Below are positions 1 through 9,083 of a stretch of DNA of 64,000 nt, piece by piece. The translations under genes were made by a program, and so were the position numbers. The stretch comes from Ogataea parapolymorpha DL-1. Taxonomy: Eukaryota; Ascomycota; Pichiomycetes; Pichiales; Pichiaceae. Numbering within the stretch: position 1 is the first letter of the stretch; each line of letters starts with the position of its first letter. Location: positions 372,001 through 436,000 of the forward strand of contig NC_027861.1 of the NCBI RefSeq assembly GCF_000187245.1, written 5' to 3'. Below the pieces are notes generated by a model that saw only the letters and a list, made by a program, of their open reading frames with translations, had not been told where the DNA came from and did not search any database.

Positions 1-28
1 AAGGTTCCCAAATAATGCACACTTGAAT

Positions 29-1660
29 ATGAATGAATCCTCTGCAAAAGCAAAGAAAGCGCCATCTGTGAGACTTCGATTATCACAGGAGCCTGAAAAC
101 CAGCCCGTGACTGAGGAGAGCGATGTGTTTTCTGATTTTTGTGATGCAGATGATTTAGACGAAATAGTTTCGAGAGCTCATAAAGAAAGACAGAAAAGGC
201 TCAACAAACAAGAACAGGGGAAATCGTTTTGGGTTAAGTTGAAATTACCTAGAAAGGTTTTAGAAAATAATCAAGGGATTTCATATTCAACTCCCCATGC
301 TTCCCTATCACAAAAGCCGACCCTTACATCCCAAGATAAACTCTCTCAAATCAACATAGTACGAAATCACATTGTTTGCCTGGATCGAATACTTTCCGAT
401 CCGAGCATACCTGCCGAGCTGAGTTCTTCCCTCAGGGAACTTCACGGCAGTCTTTGGCTACAGGTGCCTACCATGGATCCATATTCGCTCTATCAACTTC
501 TAATTCAACTTCAAAAACAGATAGCCAGATTTAGAGAGCTCAAAGACATAATCAAGCCATCTGATGCTTCCCATACTGACTCAAATCCAGCCATCCCGAT
601 GTTGAACTCTGCTACGCCCCAATTCGATGATCCAACGTCAAGTCCGCAAATGTCGGGATATTTTTTCCAAGCTATGACTGCTCTGGATAGACAAAATTCC
701 ACCTCGCGACATGTCACCAAATCCAGTAGTGCAAAGCGACGAACAGATCCGCAACAAACGACACTTTTTGGCCACGTAAAAAGGCAAAAACCACACACTC
801 ACGAAAATGACGATATAATGGAGGAAGCGATCGTGCTCTCGCTCAATGACCCTCTTTCAGGAAGGCGAATGAAGACACCTTTACGATCAAGGTATTGTTC
901 TCATATTGAATGTTTTGAATTGGAAAGTTTCATGCAAATGAATAATCTGGAGCCGTTCCCAGTCAGCGTGAGAAGAAAATCCACAAATAAAATAGATGCG
1001 AATGAAATTTTGAGTGATACCAAAAGGCGGCCACTGAACCCCGATCAGCATAACAGAAGAACATTTGAGTTTCAATACAAGGTTCAACTACGCCAAAATA
1101 AAGATCAGAACAAACCGAATAACAGTCTGGAATTTTTCACTTGCCCAATATGCAAACTAGAGTTTAGCATCCGCGCCCCAGGGGATTTGTATATAGTAGG
1201 GGAGCTGCAGGCAATCCTGGAACAGCTAGAAATAAGTTCTACAGTTGACCAGATTCGGATATCTCAGGATGGAAGCTGGTCATTTGTTGAGGCTAAAAAG
1301 AAAGAAGACGCAAAGGAGTCGGAGATAATAGAACTGGAGGATCTAGACAGTTCTGAGGAAGAGCGTGAGATTACGAAAATCAAGTTGGAGCGCACTGCAA
1401 AAAAGGAGGCGTCTTTAATTTCTGTACAGCGCTTTGAAGATGAGGCAATTCTGGATGATCTATTCGAGCCATCAGACAGAGAAATTGAAGATGAAATTGA
1501 CCGAATAGTGGATCAGGTAATTTTGAAAGATGGGTCTCGACAGTCAGATTACAGTTCCTACCTCAAAACCTCGGCTTTGAATGCAGAAAAGACACAAGCC
1601 TCAGAGCCTGTCTTTTTTACGGGTAATGGTGACGAAGACGATCCTTTCGTAATTGATTGA
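29..1660 (+). CDS. SP-RING (Siz/PIAS-like) SUMO E3 ligase candidate
   Basis: Probable SUMO E3 ligase acting in the nucleus. Residues about 270-400 hold a split SP-RING. The first half reads DPLSGRRMKTPLRS followed by Cys290-Ser-His292 and Cys295-Phe. The second half is Cys372-Pro-Ile-Cys375, followed by a conserved-looking tail ending in a QDGSW motif like that after the Siz1 SP-RING. The first half is separated from CPIC by 76 residues instead of about 17. An acidic SUMO-interaction-like stretch (EIIELEDLDSSEEE) follows, and the C-terminus ends in DPFVID. I see no SAP or PINIT domain, so it is not a standard Siz1. The first ATG is at 29, but the frame is open back to the window edge, so the 5' end may be incomplete. 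The family call is fairly secure; the exact orthologue is not. Confidence 0.68.
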   Translation: MNESSAKAKKAPSVRLRLSQEPENQPVTEESDVFSDFCDADDLDEIVSRAHKERQKRLNKQEQGKSFWVKLKLPRKVLENNQGISYSTPHASLSQKPTLTSQDKLSQINIVRNHIVCLDRILSDPSIPAELSSSLRELHGSLWLQVPTMDPYSLYQLLIQLQKQIARFRELKDIIKPSDASHTDSNPAIPMLNSATPQFDDPTSSPQMSGYFFQAMTALDRQNSTSRHVTKSSSAKRRTDPQQTTLFGHVKRQKPHTHENDDIMEEAIVLSLNDPLSGRRMKTPLRSRYCSHIECFELESFMQMNNLEPFPVSVRRKSTNKIDANEILSDTKRRPLNPDQHNRRTFEFQYKVQLRQNKDQNKPNNSLEFFTCPICKLEFSIRAPGDLYIVGELQAILEQLEISSTVDQIRISQDGSWSFVEAKKKEDAKESEIIELEDLDSSEEEREITKIKLERTAKKEASLISVQRFEDEAILDDLFEPSDREIEDEIDRIVDQVILKDGSRQSDYSSYLKTSALNAEKTQASEPVFFTGNGDEDDPFVID

Positions 1661-1968
1661 AGAACCAATCAATGCAAAGAACTTTACAGGCTTAAATTCG
1701 CCATCGATTAATAATAGCGTGAAATTTCGATCATGTGTATAATATGCCTTTGTTATAGTTATTCGCCGCGCCTCGGTTCTTTTTGAAAATACATAATCTA
1801 GGGAAACTAGTGCAAATCGTTAGCATAATCTGCACCTCGGATTATGCAGGTTAAAATTGATCGGAAAAAAAACCGTTACTTATGTAACTATGTCCCTTTG
1901 ATGCCTACGCTTCCACAAGGTATATATAAGTTTTTGATTTCTCATGTAGATTCAATTAGCATTCTATA
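1661..1968. other. Intergenic region upstream of the small secreted protein gene
   Basis: No gene is seen. The end nearest 1969 looks like a promoter, with a TATATATAA box at about 1921-1929, some 40 bases before the ATG. A dyad, GTTACTTATGTAAC, lies at 1875-1888; a near copy occurs at 23926-23939. Confidence 0.5.
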
Positions 1969-2505
1969 ATGTATTCGTTATTATTAGTGATTGGTCTTCT
2001 TCTGCATTCTGTCTCTGGAAGTCATTTGTGGGTAGACTCTCTTCACGCAGAGATAAAAGAGGTGGCACAAGCCATGAAAGAACCCAGAGCCAATAGTGGT
2101 TTCAAATATCTCGGTGAGGGCACGGTAAACTCCACCTCCAGTCCGATTGATTTGATCAATCATCCGACAGAGCCCCATGTTCAGTACCCCAAGGTTTTGG
2201 AAGAGGCTCTGCAATCTACCTTTGACGAAAGCAAACTTGCGACCATATGCTATGACCCATTTTCTTGCAGTATTCTCTACTTAAATGGCTCACAGAATGG
2301 TCGCCACGCTTGCATGAATACGGATAACCCGTACAATTACTCCACAGCGAGCTACGAGCTGATATACTACTCGAATAAGCAGGTCCTGAGTGGTGGCTTG
2401 GACTTAAACCTGATAAGTATGAGGCCGGATTCGTCAACCACAACCAGTTTCTTCTCATATAGACCTGCTTCGTCAATCATAAAACAACTACCAACTTTCA
2501 TATAG
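1969..2505 (+). CDS. Small secreted protein of unknown function (copy A)
   Basis: A 178-residue protein with a clear signal peptide (hydrophobic residues 4-17, likely cleavage near VSGS). The rest lacks membrane segments and carries N-glycosylation sequons (NST, NGS, NYS), so it is probably exported. I do not recognise a family. Residues 114-135 (an AC pair, then Pro, a YS pair and the string ELIYYS) align without gaps to residues 145-166 of the secreted protein at 25197-25760, which suggests a diverged family. A TATA-like box lies about 40 bases upstream. A yeast cell-surface, mating or competition factor is possible, but nothing in the sequence decides this. Confidence 0.7.
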   Translation: MYSLLLVIGLLLHSVSGSHLWVDSLHAEIKEVAQAMKEPRANSGFKYLGEGTVNSTSSPIDLINHPTEPHVQYPKVLEEALQSTFDESKLATICYDPFSCSILYLNGSQNGRHACMNTDNPYNYSTASYELIYYSNKQVLSGGLDLNLISMRPDSSTTTSFFSYRPASSIIKQLPTFI

Positions 2506-2618
2506 GTACAGTCTTGGAAGGTATCAAGCATAGCTTTATTAATAACATTAATATTGTACAGAGCGTAAGTAAAGTGGTGTCAAGACGGCTTATGTGTGCG
2601 AGTGGGTTGAATTGACAG

Positions 2619-5600
2619 CTATTTTCTCTCAAAAGCCACTTGTGCTAAAGCATCAAGTGCACTCATCCCCGTAGTAGTCTGCATCGTTTTGCCCGAAGAG
2701 TCAGGAGCTCGGTCATTAGGACTCATCAAGTTCTTGAAGTTTGTGGCGGGATATGTATGTGGCGGCTTGGAATCACACTTTTCATCATTTAGCAAACTTC
2801 TAATAGATGAACGCAGTTTAGGTGTGTAGGGTGAAGAAGGAGACACCGATGACGTCGACGTCAGTGGTGGCAGATGAGAGTGCGTCGAACTTCTTAGATT
2901 TGGGGGCTGCAATACAGTGTTCAATAACGAGTTCATCTTGAGCAGGCTTGGATCGGAATCAACGCCGTCTTGCACAGAACCTGCTGCCTCCACCAGGGAC
3001 GACAATGGATTGGTATTTGCAGGATATGGGACCTGCAACAATGGTGGGTTTTTCTCTGAAGTTTCAATTTTCTCAGGAAGACTTACCGCGGGTAACCTCG
3101 AAGTTGAATTCACAGAACTTTCGGACCCAGCAGGTGCAGAGGATGGATAGTATGTATGTAAAGCAGGGAGTTGAATTGTTTGAGAGGCAGGTTCAGAAAA
3201 TGCAGGCTTTTGTTCATCCATCGAGTATTTCGATGCAGAAGGTCGTCTGTCATAGAAATATCCCAATGGAGGACCGCTCACACCCCCAGATTTGGCGTTC
3301 ATTGACTCTTTCTCTTTTGCACGCTTTAAATCTGCTTCACGGGCCAGCTCCTCCCATCTTGCATTATCGGATAGTCCTCTTTGATAGTAGTTTCTCACCA
3401 TGGTCGAAGTTTTCGTTGTAATATGCCTCGACATCGTTTCCCAATCAGTTCCGTACTTTTGAAGGAGATCGGGAAACAAACTGATTTCCTGCACGCTCCA
3501 ATAGCTTGTGATATGGCTTTTGTCCTTGTGTTTCTCCTTCTTCTTTTCGCTCTCCTCCATACCCGAAGATACAGTTCCGCGGCTCGCCTGGTCATTCAGA
3601 CTGTGTGGTGGTGTGTCTTTGAGTTTCTGGTCAAATTCTTCCTTCATTCCACTAACAACTTTCAAAGGATCCCCATTAGAGGATTGCAACAATGGGACAT
3701 TTTCTTTTGCCTCTGCGAGCTTTTGAGCGCATGAAGCCCCTTCAGGATTCAACTTCTTTCTGCCCCTTTTCTTTTTAGGTTTCTCTAGTGATTCTGCGGC
3801 AGCAGTCCTTTGGTTCAATTCGCCCTTCTCAACCTCATCCAGAGAGAGGGATGTTTCATGATTACTGTGGCTGGTTTCAATCGATGAAGCTAATACCGGC
3901 AAATTTTCTGCAATCTTCAGCTTTTTCTTTTCTGTAGGAGACGAGGAAGTACTCAATCTTCTCTTGTTGCTATCTGTTTCCTCCTCTTCATCACTTGGTT
4001 CGCCCAATGTTCCTTCGATACTGATATTTGCAGAATCGGCTGTTGAGGGTTCAGGAGTATGAGTGCCAGTTCTAATCCTTCCGTCTTTGGATTTTCTCTT
4101 GGTACTGGAGGCTTTCCTTGTTGCCCTCCGATTCTTGTTGGCCACAATTTGCTTGAAATTCACTTGTTTCTTCGTCCTGTAATAATGTAAAACACACTCC
4201 TCGGGTGTTCTTAGCCCACCCATGTGGCTAGAAATACGTCCGAACTTTTTGGGCCACAAGCTATAAGCTTCACAAAATTTCTCATGCTCGGCTTGTGTGA
4301 AAGTATCCACAGAATCCAATTCAATCCTTTTGGCCCACTGTGACTTATCACGCACCATGTTATTTGAATCCAAAAAATGAACTGTGGCATATCGCTCAAC
4401 TGGATCTATCATCATATCAGGAATTCTTGCACATCCATGTTGAGCTCTGACCATGGGATCCTTTTCACGTTCTTTTTCCAAAGTTGCTAGGATTTCCAGA
4501 AATTCTGCTTCAGTTCTGACGGTGTCGCCATGATGACGACCACGGCGACCTGAGAGTGGCTTTTCAGTGACCTCCGTCTTAGAACTTTCGCTGGTTTGCG
4601 GTCTCGATTCTGGTTCACCGACATTATAGAATTTGCTCAACTGCTCGTCCATCAATGACACTCGCTGTTCATATAAGTGCTTGCGGTAAATATACTCTTC
4701 AGTCAAATCTTTCTTCTTCTGCGCCAAAAGTTTTTGGAGCTCCAATGATTTCTCAAGCAAATTAGGGCCATCTGCCTGCTTGAAAATCACAAAGGCTGAA
4801 TTGTAGAAGTTGTATTGCTGCAAATCAAAAAGTTTATTTGGCTGCAGGTATTTTAATGTCTTTCGACGCTCCATTTCTGGAAGCTTCTTGAGCTCATTGA
4901 ACTTGGTTTCCACCCTGTTCAACGGAAACATACACTCTCCCACAGTTGAATTGACAGAGTTGACGGTGATCGTAGCTTCTGCTATTGCTCCCACGATATT
5001 TGAGTTGGTAACTTTTTTGTCAACTGATCCGATCGATGTATTCTCTTCCTGTGATTTGACAGCCGGAATTTTCAAACCAGTCTCAATTTCATCTTTGGCT
5101 TCAGGCACGGCCTGTTCTTCTTCTTTCTGATCTTGTTCTTCTTTCTTTTCCTCTTGCTCTTCTCCTTCCTCTGCCTTTTGCTCTTCTTCGACCTTTTCGT
5201 ACTTCAGGCCTAGCTCTTGTGTTGATGCGTTCTGATCATTGTCTTCTGTATTTGATCTGACATGTTTTACGTTAAGAAGCCTTTCCTCAGTAATGTCCTT
5301 TTCGACATCAAGTTTGGTATCAAGTTTGGTAGCAACTTCTTTTGTTTCCAAATCATCAGCTTTCGCTTCCCAGCTTATTTTGGCTTCACCTTTCACCTGG
5401 GTGTATTCTGGTGGCGATGCTTCCTTTAAACTTTTTGCACTTGCAGATAATTTCTCCTTGACTGCCTCTTCCCGATCAGCTGGGCCATGAGTTGCTTCTG
5501 CTATAGTATCATTTCGATTTGAAGAATTAGCTAAGTCGATCTGTGCTCCAGCGTCCTTTGTGGTGGTGTCCATCTGATTATCTTCATATGATTCGACTTC

Positions 5601-6542
5601 TGTGTTTCCTGTTTTGTGAGCCCTTTCATCAGCTTCCAGTCTTCTCAAAGGAGATTGTGAACTTTCCAAAGAAGCAGAGTCATAAGGACGGTTGTAATTG
5701 TGATAGTTTTGGCGTTCATTCCAGACCCGATCATCTTCTTCACGATATTCTGGCCTGTATTCGTCCCTGTACTGACTTCGCGCGTATCCCCCACCAGTGG
5801 AGTGTACTCTTGAGGGTCTATAATCGCGCATTCCCCCACGGTTGTATCTGTAATCTCTGTTGAGTATTAAATCACCGCCCTTGTTGTTTAGCCCTCCTGG
5901 GAGATCACCGGTTTTGGAAGGTTCATCTTCATGGGGAGTGATACGATCTCGACTTCCTGAACCCCATCTTCCGCTCGAATAGCCATCATCGTTCGCAGAA
6001 ACTGAACTTTGTCTTAAATCTTCCATTCTGAAGTGTTCCCTGCCGTAATAACTATTTGAATATCTTCCATTTGAACCACCTGGGTTGCCGTCACTGCTGT
6101 ATGATCTGAAATAATGGGAAGATGAGCCACCACCACGGCTATTAGAAGTGCCATTAATATGGTGTCCTCTAGAAGGTCGATATCCCAAACTCCGCCTTGG
6201 CCCTCCTGACGAGAATGAATTTCGCCCGTAGCCTGAATCATGATGACTATTGCTTGAACGATATGAGCTATAGGAGTCCCCATTACTACTCAAAGAACCT
6301 TGAGGGCTATTCAAAGGGCCTGACACTGCACCTGGCTGCTCTTGTCGCCTTGAAGAGAATGGGTTAATGTTGTTTTTCTGGCAATATGGAGGAGTTGTGG
6401 ATTGATACTGGTGGTGACCATTATACTTGTTGTGATGAGAAGGCATGTATTTTCGTGGCCTTTTATTGTCGTCCCTGTATATCTTAGTATTGCCGTTATT
6501 AGAACCGCTATAGCTTGGTCTGGGATGCTCTGAAGGAGACAT
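2619..6542 (-). CDS. SNT1: SANT-domain corepressor, Set3 complex subunit Snt1
   Basis: A 1307-residue nuclear protein with two SANT/Myb-like domains. SANT1 spans about 745-795 (TFTQAEHEKFCEAY, HMGGLRTPEECVLHYY). SANT2 spans about 1012-1056 (SYWSVQEISLFPDLL, TSTMVRNYYQRG). Two SANT domains separated by a charged linker are typical of Snt1/SMRT/NCoR, scaffolds of histone deacetylase complexes (Set3C in yeast). The first 290 residues are rich in Gly, Ser, Tyr, Arg and Asn and look prion-like. A Glu/Lys-rich stretch follows at about 450-490. The gene is divergent from CDC6 over about 490 bases. Length is close to the yeast Snt1 family. Basic NLS-like patches (KPKKKRGRKK) lie between the SANT domains. 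Confidence 0.88.
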   Translation of the reverse strand: MSPSEHPRPSYSGSNNGNTKIYRDDNKRPRKYMPSHHNKYNGHHQYQSTTPPYCQKNNINPFSSRRQEQPGAVSGPLNSPQGSLSSNGDSYSSYRSSNSHHDSGYGRNSFSSGGPRRSLGYRPSRGHHINGTSNSRGGGSSSHYFRSYSSDGNPGGSNGRYSNSYYGREHFRMEDLRQSSVSANDDGYSSGRWGSGSRDRITPHEDEPSKTGDLPGGLNNKGGDLILNRDYRYNRGGMRDYRPSRVHSTGGGYARSQYRDEYRPEYREEDDRVWNERQNYHNYNRPYDSASLESSQSPLRRLEADERAHKTGNTEVESYEDNQMDTTTKDAGAQIDLANSSNRNDTIAEATHGPADREEAVKEKLSASAKSLKEASPPEYTQVKGEAKISWEAKADDLETKEVATKLDTKLDVEKDITEERLLNVKHVRSNTEDNDQNASTQELGLKYEKVEEEQKAEEGEEQEEKKEEQDQKEEEQAVPEAKDEIETGLKIPAVKSQEENTSIGSVDKKVTNSNIVGAIAEATITVNSVNSTVGECMFPLNRVETKFNELKKLPEMERRKTLKYLQPNKLFDLQQYNFYNSAFVIFKQADGPNLLEKSLELQKLLAQKKKDLTEEYIYRKHLYEQRVSLMDEQLSKFYNVGEPESRPQTSESSKTEVTEKPLSGRRGRHHGDTVRTEAEFLEILATLEKEREKDPMVRAQHGCARIPDMMIDPVERYATVHFLDSNNMVRDKSQWAKRIELDSVDTFTQAEHEKFCEAYSLWPKKFGRISSHMGGLRTPEECVLHYYRTKKQVNFKQIVANKNRRATRKASSTKRKSKDGRIRTGTHTPEPSTADSANISIEGTLGEPSDEEEETDSNKRRLSTSSSPTEKKKLKIAENLPVLASSIETSHSNHETSLSLDEVEKGELNQRTAAAESLEKPKKKRGRKKLNPEGASCAQKLAEAKENVPLLQSSNGDPLKVVSGMKEEFDQKLKDTPPHSLNDQASRGTVSSGMEESEKKKEKHKDKSHITSYWSVQEISLFPDLLQKYGTDWETMSRHITTKTSTMVRNYYQRGLSDNARWEELAREADLKRAKEKESMNAKSGGVSGPPLGYFYDRRPSASKYSMDEQKPAFSEPASQTIQLPALHTYYPSSAPAGSESSVNSTSRLPAVSLPEKIETSEKNPPLLQVPYPANTNPLSSLVEAAGSVQDGVDSDPSLLKMNSLLNTVLQPPNLRSSTHSHLPPLTSTSSVSPSSPYTPKLRSSIRSLLNDEKCDSKPPHTYPATNFKNLMSPNDRAPDSSGKTMQTTTGMSALDALAQVAFERK

Positions 6543-7034
6543 CCTGTGGTATTATTTATAGCTTGGATTTGATTAAAGCCTCAGAACCTTGACAATTTGA
6601 TGGGAAATTTTTGCAAAACCTCTGCTATATACAATAATCGTGGTATTTCTTTAGCTTGCGTCCCTATTGCGTTGACATTCACTATCTATTAATGAATTAA
6701 TCTGGGTAAAAATAAGATAGCCCTTTTAATCTTCTGAGAAGGAAATTAATTGTGCACCTCTTTTTTGTAAGCCGTCCCCGTCAATGGCAGAATCAGTTTT
6801 TCATTCTCAAAAAATATTTATGGGAAAATTTCGTAATTCAGGCAGGGTAACTAACTTTCAAGAAGCTTGAAACTAAGGAATAATTTATTTTTCGTGTTTA
6901 TCCTTAATTACTACTTTAGGAAAGTTTATTTATTGCAGGAGGAGCTCCTTTAATTGAGCGTGTCGCGATAGTACAGGAAGCGTCCGAAACATGTTTCAAT
7001 CCTAGAACTATAAATTTTCTTGGTACACGCTTCT
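6543..7034. promoter_or_regulatory. Divergent promoter region SNT1 / CDC6
   Basis: A 492-base AT-rich intergenic region without a recognisable gene. At 6908-6923 it contains TTACTACTTTAGGAAA, which matches 14 of 16 positions of the Mcm1 early cell cycle box consensus (TTWCCCNNNNAGGAAA). That element drives M/G1 expression of CDC6 in S. cerevisiae. The two mismatches fall in the CC half, so the site is only a candidate. Confidence 0.35.
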
Positions 7035-8649
7035 ATGTCTAATCCAATGGCCAATATCACATCGTCTTCGATCAAAAGGACTTTAGATCCTATTGAGTGG
7101 GAGATACAAGCCAAACGCATCAAATTGGATCAAACCTCAACAAAATCATTAGGACTTCTGTCTCCCCCCGTCACTCCAGAGAAACGTGACCGAATTCTAA
7201 ATGTTCAGGCAAACTCTGTGAGCTCCCTTAATACAAAGCTGTTTGGTGCCGTTAAATCGCAACCCCTTTCAGTTTACTCAAGAGCAAAGAAACTGTTCTT
7301 GAGGAGTTCGGCAGTGGAGCTTGATGGTTTTGCTTTGACTGCGAGAGAAGCTGAAGCTCATTTACTGCGTCAACATATAGATCGATGCTTGTTGAAACTG
7401 GAGTCCACCTCTATTTACGTGTCAGGTCCTCCGGGGACCGGAAAAACCGCGCAGGTGAACGCGATCTTGAGTTCTCTGATTGTGGGAGATATTGAGAATG
7501 CGGATGATAAGGTTTACAAAGTTCCAGTGAGGATTGACTCGAAGAAAATCAACCGTAGACTCAGGATCGCAAAAATCAACTGCATGACTGTGCGCAAAGC
7601 AGAAGACATATTTGATGCGATCTACAGCGACCTTGAGGGCCAGTTCACGCGCAAAAAGAGAACTGCTCAGGACCTCAAGAGATATCTAGCAGACAAGTCC
7701 AAGTGCGATATCACAATTGTGGTTTTGGACGAAATGGATAACCTCATGGGTAATAATAGCCAGCAGGTACTTTTTGACCTTTTTTCATGGGCGTCGGATA
7801 TGTCAAATGACAATCCAAAACTGGCCATCATTGGAATTGCTAATGCTTTGGACTTGACTGATCGATTCCTTCCGCGGCTGAAAAGTAACAACATCAGTCC
7901 CAAATTAATTCCATTTTTACCTTATACTGCAGATCAAATCAAACAAGTTTTGACCGCAAAGCTCTGCTGTCTTGTGGATGGCAAGACAAATGTTCCTCCT
8001 TTAGTTCATCCTGCTGCAATCCAACTTTGTGCCAAAAAAAGCGGCAATAACCACAGGGGATTTGAGAAGTGCTTTTGATATTATGCATCGAGCCCTTGAA
8101 CTAACGGAAAGCTTACAAGTACAAAAACTGGGCAGTAAGGAGCTTTACAATTTGACTCTTGAGAACGCTCCTAAGGTAATGATTGCCCAGCTGGCTAGAG
8201 TCTGCAATAGCACAGTCAGCTCAAACTTCAACTCCAAATTGAAGGATCTTAATATTCAGCATAAAACCGTGCTGTGCTCTCTGATAAAATATGAAGAAGT
8301 ATTGAAGAGTCAAAAGTCCAAAACCATTGCATCAATTAATTCATTCTATTCATATTACGCATCACTGCAAGATGTGCGCAAAGTCATTGGTGTTCTTAAC
8401 CGAGGCGAATTTCTCGAAGTTTTGAGCTCGTTAGAGTCTGATTCTTTTATCAATATTTCCTCATCTATGAACGCGAAAATACATACTACGTCCAAAATTA
8501 AAGGGCCAATCAGCTACGGTGATTCTAGACTATCATCTAGCGTTCCGAAAATGGATATCCTCAAGATCGTTGATGATATCGGAATCCTCAAAAAAAATTC
8601 TGGCCGGTACAGAAAATTGCATATAATAGATAATAAAGGTGAAGTATAG
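7035..8649 (+). CDS. CDC6: Replication licensing AAA+ ATPase Cdc6 (reading frame interrupted by one base)
   Basis: Loads the MCM helicase on ORC-bound origins. Walker A is SGPPGTGKTAQ, Walker B VVLDEMDNL and sensor 1 IGIANALD, followed by an ATPase lid and a winged-helix-like C-terminus. The frame breaks at a run of seven A (8034-8040): upstream reads LCAKKS and soon stops, while downstream continues in another frame with AAITTGDLRSAFDI, the expected Cdc6 sequence. Removing one A would give 537 residues from the ATG at 7035, near the 513 of S. cerevisiae. The N-terminus has a bipartite NLS (KR...KRIK) and LLSPPVTPEKR (41-51), which fits CDK sites and a Cdc4-type degron. The gene is essential in yeasts, so this is probably a sequencing error or slippage rather than a dead gene. 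Confidence 0.9.
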
Positions 8650-9083
8650 ATTTGACAAGACTGAGGGATAAAAAGATCCTCTTTTCTGAAGTGATTATTT
8701 AATCATTGACGCGCTTGGATTTCCTAGGTTTACTTTATCACCCTAGATCACGTACTGCTCACCAACCCCAATTTTAGATGATAGTAAGCCCTAACTAGTG
8801 ATGAAGCTTCCTTATTACTACAAATCAGACGTAATGAAAATTAAAAACCCTTTCTTCTTGTATGGAAGCTGCACTCCCTCCCCTATTTTTGCGGATGATC
8901 TCGAAGGTTTATATAATGCCTGGCTCTTATGATTTTCTGGCTTCGAAAAAGCCATAAACACAAGTAAACGCACATTGGGCGTGGTAATCATGACTCCATT
9001 GTACTCACCTTTGTAAATATTGTATATGCGTATTTCAGTAACTCGCTACTTAATCAAATAAACATAACCCCACAAAAATCATA
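8650..9083. other. Convergent spacer, no recognised gene
   Basis: 434 bases between the 3' ends of CDC6 and the DUF3445 gene. I see AT-rich 3' UTR-type sequence and a short hairpin near 8938-8954 (TGGCTT, a 5-nt loop, AAGCCA). A 57-residue frame at 8818-8991 on the minus strand has no family features. No tRNA or snoRNA was recognised. Confidence 0.4.

Noticed and set aside
968..1125. Intron in the SP-RING insert (GTGAGA to AATAACAG)
   Set aside because: The donor is non-canonical and removing 158 bases would shift the frame before CPIC.
1969..2505. Killer toxin gene
   Set aside because: Only a signal peptide and small size suggest it; there is no toxin domain, Kex2-processed precursor layout or immunity partner.
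8034..8040. Programmed ribosomal frameshift in CDC6 at A7
   Set aside because: No Ty1-type +1 site (CUU AGG C) is present, and -1 slippage on the A run would not reach the needed frame. Slippage in transcription or a sequence error fits better.
8818..8991. 57-residue minus-strand frame between CDC6 and the DUF3445 gene
   Set aside because: No family features, no promoter or codon pattern of a gene, and it lies in a convergent 3' UTR spacer.
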